Position numbers and translations under genes: made by a program
The notes under the pieces: model-generated
Databases searched by the model: none
The model's input: the letters and a program-made list of their open reading frames with translations, nothing else
Told to the model about the DNA's origin: nothing
Part shown: positions 62,588-64,000 of the stretch, in pieces
Numbering within the stretch: the stretch's first letter is position 1
Layout of the letters: each line of letters opens with the position of its first letter
Source of the DNA: Parabacteroides goldsteinii DSM 19448 = WAL 12034
Lineage (GTDB): Bacteria; Bacteroidota; Bacteroidia; Bacteroidales; Tannerellaceae
DNA: 64,000 nt
Direction of reading: 5' to 3'
Assembly (NCBI RefSeq): GCF_000969835.1
Contig: NZ_KQ033912.1
Coordinates: 2,937,373 to 3,001,372 of the forward strand

Positions 62588-64000
62588 TTATTCCCTGTAA
62601 TAAACTCTTTTTACCCGTGGAGAAACTGAGGTCAGTATTTCGTAAGGTATAGTTTTCAGTTTGTCGGACAGTTCGCTTACCGGAAGTTCTTCGCCGAAGA
62701 CGATGACTGGATCGCCTTCCTGGGCGTCAGTGTCGGTCACGTCGATCATGCAGGCATCCATACAGATATTTCCGACGATCGGACAGCGTTTTCCGTTGAT
62801 GGAGACTTCGCCTCCCCGGTTACTGAAATGACGGTCCAGGCCGTCGGCATAACCGATCGGGATAATGGCGATGCGCGAATCACGGTCCACATAAGTACGG
62901 CGGCTGTAACCGATGGAGTCGCCAGCCGGGACATGTTGTATCTGAAGGATGGTGGTACGCAGGGTACTGACATTGCGCAGGCCTTTTATGCCGGAAGCAC
63001 TTACACCGTATAGTCCGATTCCCAGGCGGACCATATCCATCTGATAGTCCGTGAAACGTTCGATTCCGGCAGAGTTCAGGATATGTTTGATGACTTTATA
63101 TTCCAGGCCGTTTTCCAGTTCGGCAGCCGCCTGAGTAAATGTATCCAGTTGTTTCTTTGTGAAATCATCGAAGATGGATGAGTCGCTTCCCACCAGATGG
63201 GAGAATACAGAACGTGCCGTTACGCCACTTTGTTCTTTCAACCGTTCACAGATGGCCGGGACGTCATCCGGTTGGAATCCCAGACGGTGCATTCCCGTGT
63301 CTATCTTGATATGGATCGGGTAGGAGGTGATCCCCCGTCGTTCCGTTTCCTTAATCATGGCATCCAGCAGGCGGAAGCTATATATCTCCGGCTCCAGATT
63401 GTTTTCAAACAAGACATTGAAACTGCTGAACTCCGGATTCATTACGATAATAGGGATTGAGATGCCCTCTTTACGAAGTTCTGCTCCTTCATCGGCAACG
63501 GCAACGGCCAGGTAATCGCAACGATGTTCCTGTAACGTTTTAGCCAGTTCGTATGAACCGGCCCCGTATCCGAACGCTTTTACCATGCAAACCATCTTGG
63601 TTTCCGGTTTCAGCTTCGAACGGTAATAGTTGAAGTTATGCACAACCGCGTCCAGGTTTACTTCGAGGATCGTTTCATGCACTTTCTTTTCCAGTAACTC
63701 GGAGATACGTTCGAAGTGGAAGTGGCGTGAGCCTTTTATCAGGATCAGTTCGTCTTTGAACTTCTTGAATGTCGGTGATTTGAGAAACTCATCCGTGCTG
63801 AGGTAGAATTCCTTTTCGATATCGAATGCACTGCCATATTCTTTCAGATCCCGTCCGATACCGATAATCCGGTCGATGTTTTTACGGCGAACCAGGTCGG
63901 CAACCTTTTTGTAAAGCGACTTGGGCAAGGTGCCTGATTGCAGGATATCGGAGAGGATCAACGTACATTTCAGGTTCTTGTCCACATGACGACTCTGCTG
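62588..64000 (-). CDS. MurF-Alr fusion: D-Ala-D-Ala-adding ligase C-terminal part plus alanine racemase, 5' partial
   Basis: The frame is open to the right window edge, so the gene continues outside. The first about 95 visible residues (LILSDILQSG...GIGRDLKEYG...LILIKGSRHFHFERI) match the C-terminal domain of MurF. After a short joint, about 365 residues form an alanine racemase, with the PLP lysine in MVKAFGYGAGS and a catalytic tyrosine in RLGIGLYGVS or the later SIGYSRRTYV. In Bacteroidales these two are fused, coupling D-alanine supply to UDP-MurNAc-pentapeptide synthesis in the cytoplasm. A GTG at 63985 should not be taken as the start. Confidence 0.9.
   Translation of the reverse strand, partial: QQSRHVDKNLKCTLILSDILQSGTLPKSLYKKVADLVRRKNIDRIIGIGRDLKEYGSAFDIEKEFYLSTDEFLKSPTFKKFKDELILIKGSRHFHFERISELLEKKVHETILEVNLDAVVHNFNYYRSKLKPETKMVCMVKAFGYGAGSYELAKTLQEHRCDYLAVAVADEGAELRKEGISIPIIVMNPEFSSFNVLFENNLEPEIYSFRLLDAMIKETERRGITSYPIHIKIDTGMHRLGFQPDDVPAICERLKEQSGVTARSVFSHLVGSDSSIFDDFTKKQLDTFTQAAAELENGLEYKVIKHILNSAGIERFTDYQMDMVRLGIGLYGVSASGIKGLRNVSTLRTTILQIQHVPAGDSIGYSRRTYVDRDSRIAIIPIGYADGLDRHFSNRGGEVSINGKRCPIVGNICMDACMIDVTDTDAQEGDPVIVFGEELPVSELSDKLKTIPYEILTSVSPRVKRVYYRE

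Noticed and set aside
62588-63985. Treating the racemase frame as a complete gene starting at GTG 63985
   Set aside because: The frame stays open to the window edge, and its first 95 residues are a MurF C-terminal domain, so it is a truncated view of a fusion.
1-64000. CRISPR arrays, tRNA or rRNA genes, insertion sequences, integrases or a linked invertase
   Set aside because: I looked for regular direct repeats, cloverleaf-like segments and transposase or recombinase motifs and found none. The recombinase for the switches must be outside the window.

Overview
The window reads as a chromosomal segment of a Bacteroidales gut bacterium, most likely Parabacteroides. The signs are: TAnnTTTG-type -7 promoter boxes; SusC/SusD and hybrid two-component (HTCS) genes; the type IX secretion genes porU and porV; a MurF-Alr fusion; and two very large exported proteins of the DUF6383 type that I associate with Parabacteroides. 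No rRNA, tRNA, CRISPR array, transposase or integrase was recognised.

Layout. 1-5.6 kb: the tail of a GT-C-like glycosyltransferase, then leftward housekeeping genes (lpxH, a SufT-like gene, radC, efp, lrgAB) and a rightward MazEF-type toxin-antitoxin pair. 5.6-10.1 kb: a 205-bp invertible-promoter switch upstream of a 1233-aa DUF6383 surface protein. 10.1-14.6 kb: a Bacteroidales accessory cassette (unknown coiled-coil protein, VirE-type primase-helicase, DUF4248, HU-like protein, glucosaminidase and a 29-aa peptide) packed with large inverted repeats. 14.6-36.8 kb: core genes, including mgtE, ksgA, a flippase-like protein, pepD, rex, porU-porV, ispF, a sensor kinase, an AddA-like helicase-nuclease, psd-pssA, tadA, yraN and birA. 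36.8-41.3 kb: a second DUF6383 locus with its own 205-bp switch. 41.3-54.4 kb: hsp20, a YtxH-like gene, pyrH, then a fructan/sucrose operon (HTCS, outer-membrane barrel, GH32, fructokinase, MFS permease) lying between pyrH and frr, then rsgA. 54.4-64 kb: dgt, a SusC/SusD pair with inverted repeats upstream, a Sua5-like gene, fabI and the 3' part of murF-alr.

The strongest observation is the matched pair of DNA switches at 5900-6104 and 37457-37661. Each has two inverted 32-bp sites bounding exactly 205 bp. Each has a promoter-like box at the same offset, 33 bp from the left end. In both, the promoter points away from the gene in this assembly, so both genes read as OFF. The two genes share the first 24 coding bases, the 5' leader motif, a C-terminal domain resembling a type IX sorting signal, and a conserved 3' untranslated element. 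Together with porU (sortase) and porV (shuttle) in the same window, this suggests phase-variable T9SS-exported surface-layer-like proteins. Phase-variable S-layer-like glycoproteins with invertible promoters are already known in P. distasonis. The less described parts are the site architecture, the shared 3' element, a possible third switch ahead of the SusC/SusD pair, and the lysis-like module of the VirE cassette.
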